Source of the DNA: Prescottella sp. R16
GTDB taxonomy: Bacteria; Actinomycetota; Actinomycetes; Mycobacteriales; Mycobacteriaceae
Reading direction: 5' to 3'
Length of the DNA stretch: 64,000 nt
NCBI RefSeq assembly: GCF_030656875.1
Contig: NZ_CP130943.1
Span: 3,410,001-3,474,000 of the forward strand
The translations under genes were made by a program, and so were the position numbers. This document shows positions 27,327 to 38,481 of this stretch, in pieces; the stretch's first letter is position 1; every line of letters starts with the position of its first letter. The notes under the pieces are model-generated. The model made no database searches. It saw only the letters and a list, made by a program, of their open reading frames with translations, and had not been told where the DNA came from.

Positions 27327-27713
27327 TCAGGCGAGAGCGTCGATCGCGGCCCGCAATCGAGTGGTCGCCTCGGCGGCGACCTCCTCGAGCCCGGGATCCT
27401 CGGTCACCTGCACCATGATCGCCGGGTTCATGGCCTCGACGACGACGCCGTCACCGTCACCACGGACGACGACGTTGCACGGCAGCAGCAGACCGATCTG
27501 CCGGTCCACCCCGACGGCGCGGTGCGCGAGCTGCGGGTTGCAGGCCCCGAGGATCACGTACTGCTCCATGTCGGCGCCGATCTTCGCTTTCAGCGTCGCC
27601 TGCATGTCGATCTCGGTGAGCACACCGAAACCCTGCTCCTGCAACGCTGCCCGGGTCCGGGTGATCGCGTCGTCGAACGTGGTGTTCACGCGGGTCGAGA
27701 TTCCCAATTCCAT
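27327..27713 (-). CDS. DUF302-family protein
   Basis: A 128-residue cytoplasmic protein. FDDAITRTRAALQEQGFGVLTEID and the later LGACNPQLAHRAV plus LLPCNVVVR are characteristic of DUF302. Family members often sit beside sulfur-oxidation, rhodanese or heavy-metal genes, but the biochemical role is unknown. Two cysteines (in GACNP and LPCNV) are conserved in the family as I remember it. It starts 47 bases downstream of the CsoR-family repressor and is probably in its operon. The ATG at 27713 has an AGGAGA ribosome site. Confidence 0.8.
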   Translation of the reverse strand: MELGISTRVNTTFDDAITRTRAALQEQGFGVLTEIDMQATLKAKIGADMEQYVILGACNPQLAHRAVGVDRQIGLLLPCNVVVRGDGDGVVVEAMNPAIMVQVTEDPGLEEVAAEATTRLRAAIDALA

Positions 27714-27760
27714 GATCGTCTCCTCGCAGTGGTCGGTTCGTGCAGTGGTCGTTTCGATAC

Positions 27761-30284
<2,524 letters not shown>

Positions 30285-30313
30285 GGGAGATGCCTTTCGG
30301 TGTGTACGGAAAA

Positions 30314-30327
30314 TACGGGTGGGGGTA
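30314..30327 (-). promoter_or_regulatory. CsoR-family operator, site B
   Basis: TACGGGTGGGGGTA (minus strand TACCCCCACCCGTA) lies 30 bases upstream of the MMPL start. It shares the TACCC half-site and flanking ATAT with sites A and C. Confidence 0.65.
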
Positions 30328-30344
30328 TATGGAAGGGTTAAAGG

Positions 30345-30381
30345 GAACCCGGTCGAGAACCACTCGGTTTCGACCGGGTTC
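30345..30381 (-). terminator. Hairpin after the rhodanese gene
   Basis: GAACCCGGTCGA (30345-30356) pairs with TCGACCGGGTTC (30370-30381) over 12 bases, and an inner AACC/GGTT extends the stem. It follows the rhodanese stop at 30390 and precedes the MMPL promoter. Confidence 0.7.
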
Positions 30382-30389
30382 GGGTGGGT

Positions 30390-30698
30390 CTAGCTGCCGG
30401 ATTCGACGGTGCGGCCGGACTGCAGCCACGCCATGGTGCCGCCGGCGACGTTGACGGCGTCGACGCCGCGGGCCACCAGGTATTCGGCGGCCTGCGCACT
30501 ACGGCCACCGGCCGCACAGATCAGGTACACGGCACCGTCGGCCGGAACCTCGTCGACACGGGAGACGAACTCGCTCAGCGGAATCGAGACCGCGCCGGGC
30601 ACCCGGGCCTCGGCGAACTCGTCCGGCTCACGGACGTCGACGAGCGGGGCGCCGGTGGCGAGCACCGCTTCGAGTTCGGTCACGTCAATTTCGCGCAT
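30390..30698 (-). CDS. Single-domain rhodanese
   Basis: A 102-residue sulfurtransferase. The active-site loop is LICAAGGRSAQAA, with Cys as the persulfide carrier. The N-terminal VDVREPDEFAEARVPGAVSIPL block is typical. The ATG at 30698 was chosen because the upstream extension overlaps the previous gene. It is 26 bases downstream of the CoA-disulfide-reductase fusion and thus probably in the same operon, under operator C. A role in handling sulfane sulfur in the cytoplasm is inferred. Confidence 0.88.
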   Translation of the reverse strand: MREIDVTELEAVLATGAPLVDVREPDEFAEARVPGAVSIPLSEFVSRVDEVPADGAVYLICAAGGRSAQAAEYLVARGVDAVNVAGGTMAWLQSGRTVESGS

Positions 30699-30724
30699 GA
30701 GGTTCCTTCCGGAGGTTCTGTGAT

Positions 30725-32380
30725 TCAGGAGATGCCGACAGCCGCGTTCACGCGCCGCCCCGCATCCCACGTCTTGTAGCCGCCGTCGAGGTTGGCGGCG
30801 GGCCGGCCCAACTGCCCGAGCAGGCGTGCCGCGGTGTGGCCGCGCTGACCCACCTGGCAGTGCACGATCAGGTCACCGGCCGGTAGTTCACCGACCCGGT
30901 CCCTGAGCTCGTCGAGCGGGACGTTGACGGCGCCGGGGATGGCGCCGGCCGCGAACTCGTCGGCGGTGCGGACGTCGACGAGCGACGCGCCACCGGCGAC
31001 CAGGGTATCGAGTTCGTGCCACTGGACCGTGCGGGTGGAGTCGGTACGCAGATTGTCGGCGATGTAGCCGAGCATGTTCACCGGGTCCTTGGCCGAGCCG
31101 AACTGTGGCGCGTACGCCAGCTCGAGGTCCGCCAGGTCCGACGCGGTCAGCCCACCGGCCATCGCGGTGGCGATGACGTCGATGCGCTTGTCCACGCCCT
31201 CACCGCCGACGGCCTGGGCGCCGAGGATGGCGTCGGTCTCCGGATCGACCAGCAGCTTGATCGCCATCTGCTGCGCGCCCGGGTAGTACCCGGCGTGCGA
31301 CTGCGGATGGGTGTGAACGGCCCGGTAGGGACGGCCCGCCGCACGCAACCGCTTCTCGTTCCACCCGGTCGCGGTGACGATCAGCCCGAACACCCCGACG
31401 ATCGCGGTGCCGGACGACGACTTGGCTCGCACCGGACGACCCGCGATGACGTCGGCGACGAGCCGACCCTGCCGGTTGGCCGGGTTGGCGAGCGGGATCA
31501 TCGCGGCACCGCCACCGACCGCGTCCCGCTTCTCGACGGCGTCACCGACGGCGAAGATGTGCGGGACCGAGGTGCGCATCCGGTCGTCGACGACGATGCC
31601 GCCCCGCTCCCCCAGGTCAGCGCCGGCCATCTTCGCGAGCGTGTTCTCGGGCCGGACGCCGATCGCCATGACGACGACGTCTGCCGGGAGCGTGCGCCCG
31701 TCGGCGAGCTCGGCGGTGTCCGCACCGATCGAGGTGAGCTGGGTGCCGAGTTCGAGACGCACGCCGTTCTCGCGCATCCGATCGGCGACCGGGGCCGCCA
31801 TCTCGGGGTCGAGCGGGGCGAGGACCTGGTCGGCGAGTTCGACGACGGTGACGTCGAGGTTCCGGTGGCGCAGGTTCTCGGCCAGTTCGACGCCGATGAA
31901 CCCGGCGCCGACGATGACGGCGCTGGGCGCCCCGGACGTCTGCGCCGACTCGATCTGCGCGACGAGCCGGTCGACGTCCTCGACGTCGCGCAGGATCAGG
32001 GCGCGTTCGACACCGGGCAGCGGCGGCACGATGGGGCTCGCGCCGGTACTCAGGACCAGTTCGTCGTAGCTCTCGACGTAGGTGTCACCCGACGCGAGGT
32101 CGCGGACGGTGACGGTGCGGGCGTCCGCGTCGATCGCGGCGACCTCGCTGCGGACGCGGACGTCGAGCCGGAAACGGGCGCCGAGACTCTCGGGGGTCTG
32201 CAGCAGCAGCTCGTCCCGGTCCTCGATGACGCCACCGGCGTAGTACGGCAGACCGCAGTTCGCGAACGACACGTGCGCGCCGCGCTCGAACACGACGATC
32301 TCCGCCGACTCGTCCAGACGACGCATGCGGGTGGCCGCGGACATCCCCCCGGCGACACCTCCGACGATGACAACCTTCAC
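30725..32380 (-). CDS. CoA-disulfide/polysulfide reductase fused to a rhodanese domain
   Basis: A 551-residue flavoprotein. Residues 1-440 are a pyridine nucleotide-disulfide reductase: KVVIVGGVAGGMSAATR for FAD, the active cysteine in SFANCGLPYY, a second GxGxxG (VIVGAGFIGVELAE) for NAD(P)H, and a C-terminal dimer domain. Residues 455-551 are a rhodanese domain with its cysteine in IVHCQVGQRGH. Such fusions reduce CoA disulfide, CoA persulfide or polysulfide. The start is the GTG at 32380 with an AGGAGGTAG ribosome site. The promoter carries operator C. Confidence 0.9.
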   Translation of the reverse strand: MKVVIVGGVAGGMSAATRMRRLDESAEIVVFERGAHVSFANCGLPYYAGGVIEDRDELLLQTPESLGARFRLDVRVRSEVAAIDADARTVTVRDLASGDTYVESYDELVLSTGASPIVPPLPGVERALILRDVEDVDRLVAQIESAQTSGAPSAVIVGAGFIGVELAENLRHRNLDVTVVELADQVLAPLDPEMAAPVADRMRENGVRLELGTQLTSIGADTAELADGRTLPADVVVMAIGVRPENTLAKMAGADLGERGGIVVDDRMRTSVPHIFAVGDAVEKRDAVGGGAAMIPLANPANRQGRLVADVIAGRPVRAKSSSGTAIVGVFGLIVTATGWNEKRLRAAGRPYRAVHTHPQSHAGYYPGAQQMAIKLLVDPETDAILGAQAVGGEGVDKRIDVIATAMAGGLTASDLADLELAYAPQFGSAKDPVNMLGYIADNLRTDSTRTVQWHELDTLVAGGASLVDVRTADEFAAGAIPGAVNVPLDELRDRVGELPAGDLIVHCQVGQRGHTAARLLGQLGRPAANLDGGYKTWDAGRRVNAAVGIS

Positions 32381-32410
32381 GATCTACCTCCTCGATGTTG
32401 CGACCGACTA

Positions 32411-32424
32411 TACCCCAGGGGGTA
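32411..32424 (-). promoter_or_regulatory. CsoR-family operator, site C
   Basis: TACCCCAGGGGGTA is the best palindrome of the set, flanked by TA and TC. It lies 31 bases upstream of the CoA-disulfide-reductase start. Confidence 0.75.
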
Positions 32425-32502
32425 TCCAATGGGGCGTCTCGTGCTGTGAGCCTGCTCTCAGCGGAAGTCCTGCGGCCTGCCCGACATCCGCAGGTCCCCG
32501 GA

Positions 32503-33198
32503 CTACAGGGGCGCGGGGATCTTGCCGGACCGGTAGGAGTCACCGGCACGGGTGGGACGCCAGATGCGCCAGCGCTTCGCCGACAACCGGAACGGGAGAT
32601 TGTCCTGCAGATGTCGAGCGCCCGGAGCCAGCCGCCGGTCTGCGGGCAGGTTCAGCCACAGCGACAGCGCAGACCCCGCGGTACCGAGGGTCACGCGAAT
32701 CCCCGAGTCTCCCAGCAGGCGCCCGTACCCGTCCACGACGAAACGACCGAAGGCGTCGGGAGTGACGTCGGGATACGGCGTCCCGACGTCCGGGTCGACG
32801 AGTCGCACGGACAGGCCGCCGGCCAGCACGGCCAGAGAGCCCCCGTACGACGTGACCGCATCGGCCCCGGCGGCGGCGAGCACCTCGAGTGCGTCGTCGA
32901 CGAACTCGGGCCGCACGTTCCATTCCGTGTGGGTCCGAGCCCGGCGGCGAGGTCCGCCGAAGCGCTCGGTCGCGAACCCCGTCAGTTGCCCGGTCGATGC
33001 CAGTGGCCCGTCCGCGGCGACGCGGAACACCCACGACGGCGCCGACATCGACTCGGTGCAGGCGTCGACGAAGTGCCGCACGCGCTCGAACGCCTTGCCG
33101 GGATGTCCGACGCGCAGCGAGTGGGCACCGCCGGCGGACGCGGGCAGCCCGTCGTACGTCACGACCTCGGGCGAAGCAGCACTCGGTGTCCGCGTCAT
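32503..33198 (-). CDS. Uncharacterised protein
   Basis: A 231-residue protein I do not recognise. It has no signal peptide or membrane segment. It is rich in Arg and Trp near the C-terminus (RWRIWRPTRAGDSYR) and contains TEWNVRPEFVDDALEVLAAAGAD in the middle, which suggests an alpha/beta fold. The ATG at 33198 is preceded by TATGCT 6 bases upstream, so it is a leaderless gene with its own promoter. It ends about 120 bases from the sulfur island but is probably not part of it. Confidence 0.65.
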   Translation of the reverse strand: MTRTPSAASPEVVTYDGLPASAGGAHSLRVGHPGKAFERVRHFVDACTESMSAPSWVFRVAADGPLASTGQLTGFATERFGGPRRRARTHTEWNVRPEFVDDALEVLAAAGADAVTSYGGSLAVLAGGLSVRLVDPDVGTPYPDVTPDAFGRFVVDGYGRLLGDSGIRVTLGTAGSALSLWLNLPADRRLAPGARHLQDNLPFRLSAKRWRIWRPTRAGDSYRSGKIPAPL

Positions 33199-33204
33199 CG
33201 GCCC

Positions 33205-33210
33205 AGCATA
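33205..33210 (-). promoter_or_regulatory. Leaderless -10 box for the gene at 32503
   Basis: TATGCT on the minus strand is 6 bases from the ATG at 33198 and sets the start of the uncharacterised gene. Confidence 0.6.
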
Positions 33211-33337
33211 GGTATCCGCCGGACCCATCCGGACATCGCTCGCACAGCGGACCGGATACGAGCGAACCCGTGCGCACGGCCGGGATGCAAGGCCTCATGG
33301 ACTCGAAGGGCTGCCCGGCAGGGAAAGGATGTCTCCG

Positions 33338-33961
33338 ATGAGCAAGCTGTCCGTCATCTACTACTCGGCCACAGGGCACGGCACCACGATGGCCGAACGT
33401 GTCTCCCGGGCCGCGCAGGACGCGGGCGCGGAGGTTCGGGTGCGTCACATCACCGAAACCCGCGATCCCGAGACTTTCGCGACCAACCCGGCGTGGACTG
33501 CGAACTATCTGGCCACCAAGGACCTGCCGGTGGCCACCGGCGACGACATCGTCTGGGCCGACGCGGTGATCTTCGGATCGCCCACCCGGTTCGGCAGCAC
33601 CGCGAGCCCGTTCCAGGCCTTCATGGATTCCCTCGGCGGCCTGTGGGCGCAGGGACTGCTCTCGAACAAGGTGTATGCCGCGTTCACCTCGAGTCAGACC
33701 CGGCACGGCGGCCAGGAGACCACCCTGATGGCGCTGTACACCTCGCTCATGCACTTCGGCGGAATCCTCGTGCCACCCGGATACACCGATCCGGTGAAGT
33801 TCGCCGACGGCAATCCCTACGGCGTGAGCCATGTGACGGGACCCGAGAACCGCAACCCGTTGGACGAGGACACGAGCGCAGCACTCGACCACCTGGCGAC
33901 GCGGGTCGTGACGATTGCCGACAAGCTCACGGGTACACCGACGCCACCGGAAACACCCTAG
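33338..33961 (+). CDS. wrbA: NAD(P)H:quinone oxidoreductase of WrbA type
   Basis: A 207-residue flavodoxin-like FMN protein that reduces quinones by two electrons. The FMN phosphate loop is YYSATGHGTTMAE. The family blocks FGSPTRFGSTASPFQAFMDS and TSSQTRHGGQETT follow. The ATG at 33338 has a GGAAAGGA ribosome site at good distance; the ATG at 33329 overlaps that site. Nearby thiol and sulfur stress genes suggest a role in redox defence, but it has its own promoter region. Confidence 0.9.
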   Translation: MSKLSVIYYSATGHGTTMAERVSRAAQDAGAEVRVRHITETRDPETFATNPAWTANYLATKDLPVATGDDIVWADAVIFGSPTRFGSTASPFQAFMDSLGGLWAQGLLSNKVYAAFTSSQTRHGGQETTLMALYTSLMHFGGILVPPGYTDPVKFADGNPYGVSHVTGPENRNPLDEDTSAALDHLATRVVTIADKLTGTPTPPETP

Positions 33962-34382
33962 ACCCGACAGTCACTTCCGCCACAATTACCGTGACGCCAA
34001 TTCTTACCTCGAAGTAAGCCGCTTCTTTTCGTAGAAAAAATCATCCGATCGGCGTCGAAAATTCTTCTCATTTTCGCTCAGAAGCTCTTCGTAAGAACTG
34101 CACGTAATACGTGTTACGCTAATTTCAAACCCGGAACAAACCGGACACCCCGGGGCCTGACCTGGACGAATGTCAAGCATATGGGGATACGAACTCGACC
34201 TGCGTGATGCGTCTCACCGCTATACCCTGCTGCTCGACGGCACTCGGACCGAGAAATCATTCGAGAACACGAGCCTGCCCGTCGCCACACCAGAACGCGG
34301 CGCCCTCCGGGGGATTCGACACAACGACGTGGACGATTCATGTTTTTTGGGCGCCCGACCAATTCACATCATGGGGACGGAA
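33962..34382 (+). promoter_or_regulatory. AT-rich control region of the PHA operon
   Basis: About 420 bases without a convincing gene and clearly AT-richer than the chromosome around it. It contains CGAAAAT-N7-ATTTTCG at 34056-34076 and the 13-base palindrome CACGTAATACGTG at 34101-34113. The latter touches TACGCTAATTT at 34115-34125, whose TACGCT is a good -10 candidate. The same 11-mer, with one change, precedes the phasin gene. An upstream ATG extension of the MaoC gene (34170) is not supported by a ribosome site. Confidence 0.55.
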
Positions 34383-34901
34383 ATGACCACCGATACGATC
34401 GGCACTCCTGCCACGCGCCACATCACGATGGCCGACCTTCCTGCACTCGCCGGCACGAGCCTCGGGTCCTCGCGCCGCGTCCTGATCACACAGGAACAGA
34501 TCACCCTCTTCGCCGACGCGACCAACGACCATCAGTGGATCCACATCGACGCCGAGCGTGCCGCCACCGGACCCTTCGGCACGACCATCGCGCACGGCTA
34601 TCTCACCCTGTCGCTCGCCGTGGAACTCCTCTTCGATCTGCTCGACGTCACCGACGCCGCCCAGGTGATCAACTACGGACTCGACAAGGTCCGCTTCCCC
34701 GCAGCCGTGCCGGTGGACTCGTCGGTCGGCGCGGTCGCCGAGGTCACGTCCGTCGAACCGTGCGCCGGCGGCTATCAGGTGGCGGTGACCCTCACCTTCG
34801 ACGCGCTCGGTATCGAACGGCCGGTGTGCGTCGCGCAGATGCTGCTGCGCTACCTCGGTCCCGTGAACACCGTCACGACCGGAGACAACCGTGCTCGATA
34901 G
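34383..34901 (+). CDS. MaoC-family (R)-specific enoyl-CoA hydratase, PhaJ-like
   Basis: A 172-residue hot-dog-fold hydratase. The catalytic segment is FADATNDHQWIHIDAERAA, with the Asp and His of the hydratase 2 motif, followed by FGTTIAHGYLTLSL. These enzymes turn trans-enoyl-CoA from beta-oxidation into (R)-3-hydroxyacyl-CoA, the monomer used by PHA synthase. The ATG at 34383 has a GGGGACGGA ribosome site. Its end overlaps the phaC start by 11 bases, so both are in one operon. Confidence 0.88.
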   Translation: MTTDTIGTPATRHITMADLPALAGTSLGSSRRVLITQEQITLFADATNDHQWIHIDAERAATGPFGTTIAHGYLTLSLAVELLFDLLDVTDAAQVINYGLDKVRFPAAVPVDSSVGAVAEVTSVEPCAGGYQVAVTLTFDALGIERPVCVAQMLLRYLGPVNTVTTGDNRAR

Positions 34902-36573
34902 GACCCTCCGCTCGCTCTCGTCCCGCATCGACCCGGCCGGCTGGTTCGCGGCGGGTGCCTCCGTCGCCAAGAACGCGGCCCGCAACCCCGTCGGGGTCGC
35001 CGCCGCGACCGGAAAACTCGCCGCCTCCCTGGCACAGGTCCCCGCCGACGTCGCCCGCGTCGCGATCGGGGCCGACACCACCGCGCCCGCCCCGGACGAC
35101 CCGCGGTTCCGTGACCACGCCTGGCAGGACAATCCCGCGTACTTCGCGATCCTGCGCTGGTACCTGTGCACCCGTTCGTACGTCGACAGTCTGGTCGATG
35201 CGGGGACCGACGACCCGACCACGGCAGCCAAGGCCCGGCAGTTGACGAACCTGCTGCTCGACATGGCCGCCCCGAGCAACAATCCGTTCACCAACCCGAC
35301 GGTGGCCACCCGCGCGATCGCCACGGGTGGCAAGAGCCTGGCCCGCGGGGCTGCGTACCTGCTCGAGGACATCGTCGAGCGTGGCGGTCGCCCCAAGCGG
35401 ATCGACGACACCGCGTTCACGGTCGGCAAGAACATGGCGATCACCCCCGGCGAGGTGGTCTACCGCAACGACCTGATCGAACTGATCCAGTACGCGCCCC
35501 AGACCGAGCAGGTCCACGCGGTTCCGCTGCTGGCGTGTCCGCCGTGGATCAACAAGTTCTACATCATGGACATCGGCCCGGGCCGGAGCTTCGTCGAGTG
35601 GGCCGTCCGCCAGGGCCGGACCGTCTTCCTCATCTCGTACCGCAACCCGGACGCGTCGATGAGCGGGATCGGGTTCGACAACTATCTCGTCGACGGCGTG
35701 TCCGCCGCGATGGACGTCGTCGAGGACATCACCGGTGCGCCGACCGTCGACCTCGTCGGCCTGTGCCTCGGCGGCGCGATGGCGTCGATCGCGGCCGGCT
35801 ATCTCGCCACGGTCGGCGATTCCCGTATGGGCACGCTGACGCTCGCGAACACGCTCCTCGACTACAGCAATCCCGGCGAGCTCGGCCTGATGACCGACCC
35901 CGAGACGCTCGCCAAGGTCGATCTCCTGATGCAGCGAACCGGTTGTCTCGACGGCAAGAACATGAGTCGGACGTTCGATCTGCTGCGTGCCAACGACCTG
36001 ATCTTCCGCTACTGGGTGAGCCGCTGGATGCTCGGCGAGGAACCGCAGGCGTTCGACCTCCTCGCCTGGAACGAGGACTCGACCCGGATGCCCGCATCGA
36101 TGCACAGCACGTACCTGCACACCCTCTACGGTGAAAACCAGCTCGTCCAGGGAACTTTCACGATCGCCGGCCAGAGGATCTCTCTGTCGAAGGTCACCGG
36201 GGACGTGTACCTCGTGGGCGCGCAGGACGACCACATCGTGCCGTGGACGTCGTCGTTCGCGGGCGCCGCACTGTTCGGCGGCGACGTGCGTTTCGTGCTC
36301 TCGAACGGCGGGCACATCGCCGGGATCGTCAACCCGCCCGGCAAGAAGAGTTGGATCGAGGTGTGCGGGGCCCCCGAGAACCACACAGCTCTGACGTCCT
36401 CAGCGACACCCGAGGTGTGGCGAGCATCGGCCGAGCGTCGTGCCGTCTCCTGGTGGGAGGACTGGGCGGTGTGGGCGAACAAGCGTGCGGGCGAGCTGCA
36501 GGCCCCGCCTCCGATGGGGAGCAAGACGTATCCGACGCTCGGATCTGCTCCCGGCACATACGTTTTCGGCTGA
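34891..36573 (+). CDS. phaC: Polyhydroxyalkanoate synthase
   Basis: A 560-residue polymerase that links (R)-3-hydroxyacyl-CoA into storage polyester. The lipase-box-like nucleophile motif is DLVGLCLGGAMA with the catalytic Cys. The Asp is in GAQDDHIVPW and the His in SNGGHIAGIVNPP. The Trp-rich C-terminal YPTLGSAPGTYVFG is typical. No phaE or phaR partner is adjacent, so a class I/II one-subunit synthase is likely. The start is the GTG at 34891 within the end of the MaoC gene. It acts on the granule surface. Confidence 0.94.
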   Translation: MLDRTLRSLSSRIDPAGWFAAGASVAKNAARNPVGVAAATGKLAASLAQVPADVARVAIGADTTAPAPDDPRFRDHAWQDNPAYFAILRWYLCTRSYVDSLVDAGTDDPTTAAKARQLTNLLLDMAAPSNNPFTNPTVATRAIATGGKSLARGAAYLLEDIVERGGRPKRIDDTAFTVGKNMAITPGEVVYRNDLIELIQYAPQTEQVHAVPLLACPPWINKFYIMDIGPGRSFVEWAVRQGRTVFLISYRNPDASMSGIGFDNYLVDGVSAAMDVVEDITGAPTVDLVGLCLGGAMASIAAGYLATVGDSRMGTLTLANTLLDYSNPGELGLMTDPETLAKVDLLMQRTGCLDGKNMSRTFDLLRANDLIFRYWVSRWMLGEEPQAFDLLAWNEDSTRMPASMHSTYLHTLYGENQLVQGTFTIAGQRISLSKVTGDVYLVGAQDDHIVPWTSSFAGAALFGGDVRFVLSNGGHIAGIVNPPGKKSWIEVCGAPENHTALTSSATPEVWRASAERRAVSWWEDWAVWANKRAGELQAPPPMGSKTYPTLGSAPGTYVFG

Positions 36574-36594
36574 CGACGACCGAACGAAACACAG

Positions 36595-36624
36595 ATTAGC
36601 AATCAGTATGCTAATTTGCTAACA
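36595..36624 (+). promoter_or_regulatory. Phasin promoter/operator with TGCTAA repeats
   Basis: ATTAGCA-N7-TGCTAAT (36595-36615) is a perfect 7-bp inverted repeat, followed by a third copy, TTTGCTAAC. TATGCT at 36607-36612 within it is a -10 candidate. The site is suited to a repressor that blocks the phasin promoter, such as a PhaR-like or the nearby XRE regulator. Confidence 0.6.
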
Positions 36625-36652
36625 GCTGTTCCGACACACCCGAGGAGATCTC

Positions 36653-36961
36653 ATGGCCACACAGTCCACCACCGCCAAGAACCCCGTCGCCGGCGCCGTC
36701 ACGGCAGCCACCGCATCGCTCGACGAAAGCATCGAACGGGCGCAGAACCTGGGTGAGAAGTTCGTCGACACCGCGAAGGTCAGCGGCAACCTCGCCCTCG
36801 ACGTCTACGAGCAGACCGTGTCCTCGATCGTCGACTTCGACCGGTCGCTCGCCAAGGCCGCCAAGCTCGACTGGGTCACGGCCGTCGTCGACGCCCGCGC
36901 CTCGCTCGTGCAGAGCATCAGCTCGGCCGCCACGACGGCCGCACGCACCGCACTCGCGTAG
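36653..36961 (+). CDS. Phasin-like granule-associated protein
   Basis: A 102-residue, Ala-rich, fully helical and amphipathic protein without cysteine. The pattern IERAQNLGEKFVDTAKVSGNLALDVYEQ resembles phasins that coat PHA granules and set their size and number. It lies between phaC and a PhaZ-like hydrolase, behind its own operator-bearing promoter, and has a GAGGAGA ribosome site. The sequence family is loose, so context carries much of the call. Confidence 0.75.
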   Translation: MATQSTTAKNPVAGAVTAATASLDESIERAQNLGEKFVDTAKVSGNLALDVYEQTVSSIVDFDRSLAKAAKLDWVTAVVDARASLVQSISSAATTAARTALA

Positions 36962-37050
36962 GACACCGACACCTCGAAGGCCCCGGCCGGTTTCCCCGGC
37001 CGGGGCCGACGCGTCGGAACCGGGAGACGGAACAGCAGGAGGCCGTGCAC

Positions 37051-38067
37051 ATGATCAGCGAAACCCTCACCGCCGCAACACTGTCACCGCTGCGGGCACT
37101 CACCGAGTGGGCCGAGTACGTGCGGGTGGCCGCGAGCCGCCGGCCGACGACATTCGCCCATCCCAGCACCGTCGTGCGAACCTGGCCCGCGGCACGGCTG
37201 CGCCGGTTCTCCCCGATCACCCCGTCGACCCCCACCCTGGTGCTGCCGCCCCTGTCCGGGCACGCCCCGACCGTGGTGGACCTCTCCCCCGACCTCGGCC
37301 TGATCGGCACCACGATCCGGGCCGGCCTCACCGGCATCCACTGCCTCGAATGGACGCCCGAGCACACACCGCACCTGAGCATCGACGACCTCGTGGCCGC
37401 CCTCGACGACACAGTCACCGAACTCGGCGGGGCCGTCCACCTGGTCTCCTACTCCCAGAGCGGATGGCTGGCCGCGATCTACACTGCACTGCACCCCGGC
37501 CGCGTCGCCAGCCTCACCGCCGCGGCCGCCCCCGTCGACTTCACCGTCGACGCACCACTGACCCGACTCGCCGCACGCTGCCCCGGCCCCCGCTTCCGTC
37601 CCACCGCCCTCGCCCACGGCATCGCGCTCCGAGCCGCCGAATGGCCCGAGGAATGCACCCGGCTCGGCGCCCTGTGGACCCACCGCGGCGACCCCGCCCG
37701 TGTGGACGCGTACATCGCGGTACAGAGCTGGCTCGACGCCTCCACCGGCGTCCCCGCGGACTTCTACCGGTGGACGATCCGGCACCTGTTCGCCCGCAAC
37801 GAGCTGGTCCGCGGCGAACTACGCGTCGGCGGCGACGTCGTCGACCTGCGCACCGTCACGTGCCCGCTGTTCCTTCTGGCCGGCACCCGCGACCGCATCG
37901 TTCCCGAGCGGCAGGTGTGGGCACTCGCCGAGCACGCGTCGACGCCCCCGGACCGCGTCACGTGCTACCGCGCCGCCACCGGGCACCTCGGGACGATCAC
38001 CGATCCGGACGTCCTGGACCGGGTCTGGCTTCCGTTGCTGCGCCGCGTCGCCGCTTCGCGATCGTGA
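37051..38067 (+). CDS. Alpha/beta hydrolase, putative intracellular PHA depolymerase
   Basis: A 338-residue alpha/beta hydrolase related to PHA synthase and depolymerase. The nucleophile elbow is VHLVSYSQSGWLAA, with Ser where PHA synthases have Cys. The Asp and His are likely in LLAGTRDRIVPE and ATGHLGTI. The ATG at 37051 has an AGGAGG site 8 bases away, better than the GTG at 37045. The place next to phaC and phasin suggests polymer mobilisation. Its 3' end overlaps the convergent XRE gene by 71 bases. Confidence 0.65.
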   Translation: MISETLTAATLSPLRALTEWAEYVRVAASRRPTTFAHPSTVVRTWPAARLRRFSPITPSTPTLVLPPLSGHAPTVVDLSPDLGLIGTTIRAGLTGIHCLEWTPEHTPHLSIDDLVAALDDTVTELGGAVHLVSYSQSGWLAAIYTALHPGRVASLTAAAAPVDFTVDAPLTRLAARCPGPRFRPTALAHGIALRAAEWPEECTRLGALWTHRGDPARVDAYIAVQSWLDASTGVPADFYRWTIRHLFARNELVRGELRVGGDVVDLRTVTCPLFLLAGTRDRIVPERQVWALAEHASTPPDRVTCYRAATGHLGTITDPDVLDRVWLPLLRRVAASRS

Positions 38068-38398
38068 CCTCGCGGAAGGTCTCGTACATCTCCTCGAGCG
38101 TGGCCCGCTGCGCCTTGGTCAGATCCGCATCCCGCCGGATCGCGGCCACCACGTCGGGCACGTCCCCGTCGTCGGGGTGACCGGCCTGCGCCGTGAGCAG
38201 GTCCGCCGACGTGTGCAGCTGCTCGGCGATCGCCTCGAGAACCCGTTCGCTCGGCGCCCGCAGACCCCGTTCGATCTGGGACAGATACGGATTCGATATC
38301 CCGACCATCTCGGCGAACGTGCGCATCGGAACCGCCGCGAGCTCCCGCTGTTGCCGAATGAGCTCACCGAGAGTCGGTGGCCGAGTACCGTCCGCCAT
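37997..38398 (-). CDS. XRE-family transcriptional regulator
   Basis: A 133-residue protein with one helix-turn-helix domain at residues 8-65 (LGELIRQQRELAAVPMRTFAEMVGISNPYLSQIERG). The C-terminal part, DLTKAQRATLEEMYETFREV, is helical and may dimerise. It is convergent with and overlaps the PhaZ-like gene, and lies divergent from the acyl-CoA reductase. It is a candidate PHA regulator. The last ~22 residues, rich in Arg and Pro, are the part encoded in the overlap. Confidence 0.8.
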   Translation of the reverse strand: MADGTRPPTLGELIRQQRELAAVPMRTFAEMVGISNPYLSQIERGLRAPSERVLEAIAEQLHTSADLLTAQAGHPDDGDVPDVVAAIRRDADLTKAQRATLEEMYETFREVTIAKRRRGAATEARPGPGRPDR

Positions 38399-38458
38399 GC
38401 GCGTGAGCCTACTGAAGCCGGTTCCGCGGACCGGTCCGCCGAACCCTGGCCACACTTA

Positions 38459-38472
38459 TTACTTAGGAGTAA
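38459..38472 (+). promoter_or_regulatory. Inverted repeat before the acyl-CoA reductase
   Basis: TTACT-TAGG-AGTAA is a small palindrome that includes the AGGAG ribosome site 10-15 bases ahead of the ATG at 38482. It could be an operator or an RNA fold that covers the ribosome site. Confidence 0.4.
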
Positions 38473-38481
38473 GTTCCGGGT

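Noticed and set aside
34170..34382. N-terminal extension of the MaoC hydratase by 71 residues
   Set aside because: The added residues have no hydratase similarity, and the ATG at 34383 has a proper ribosome site.
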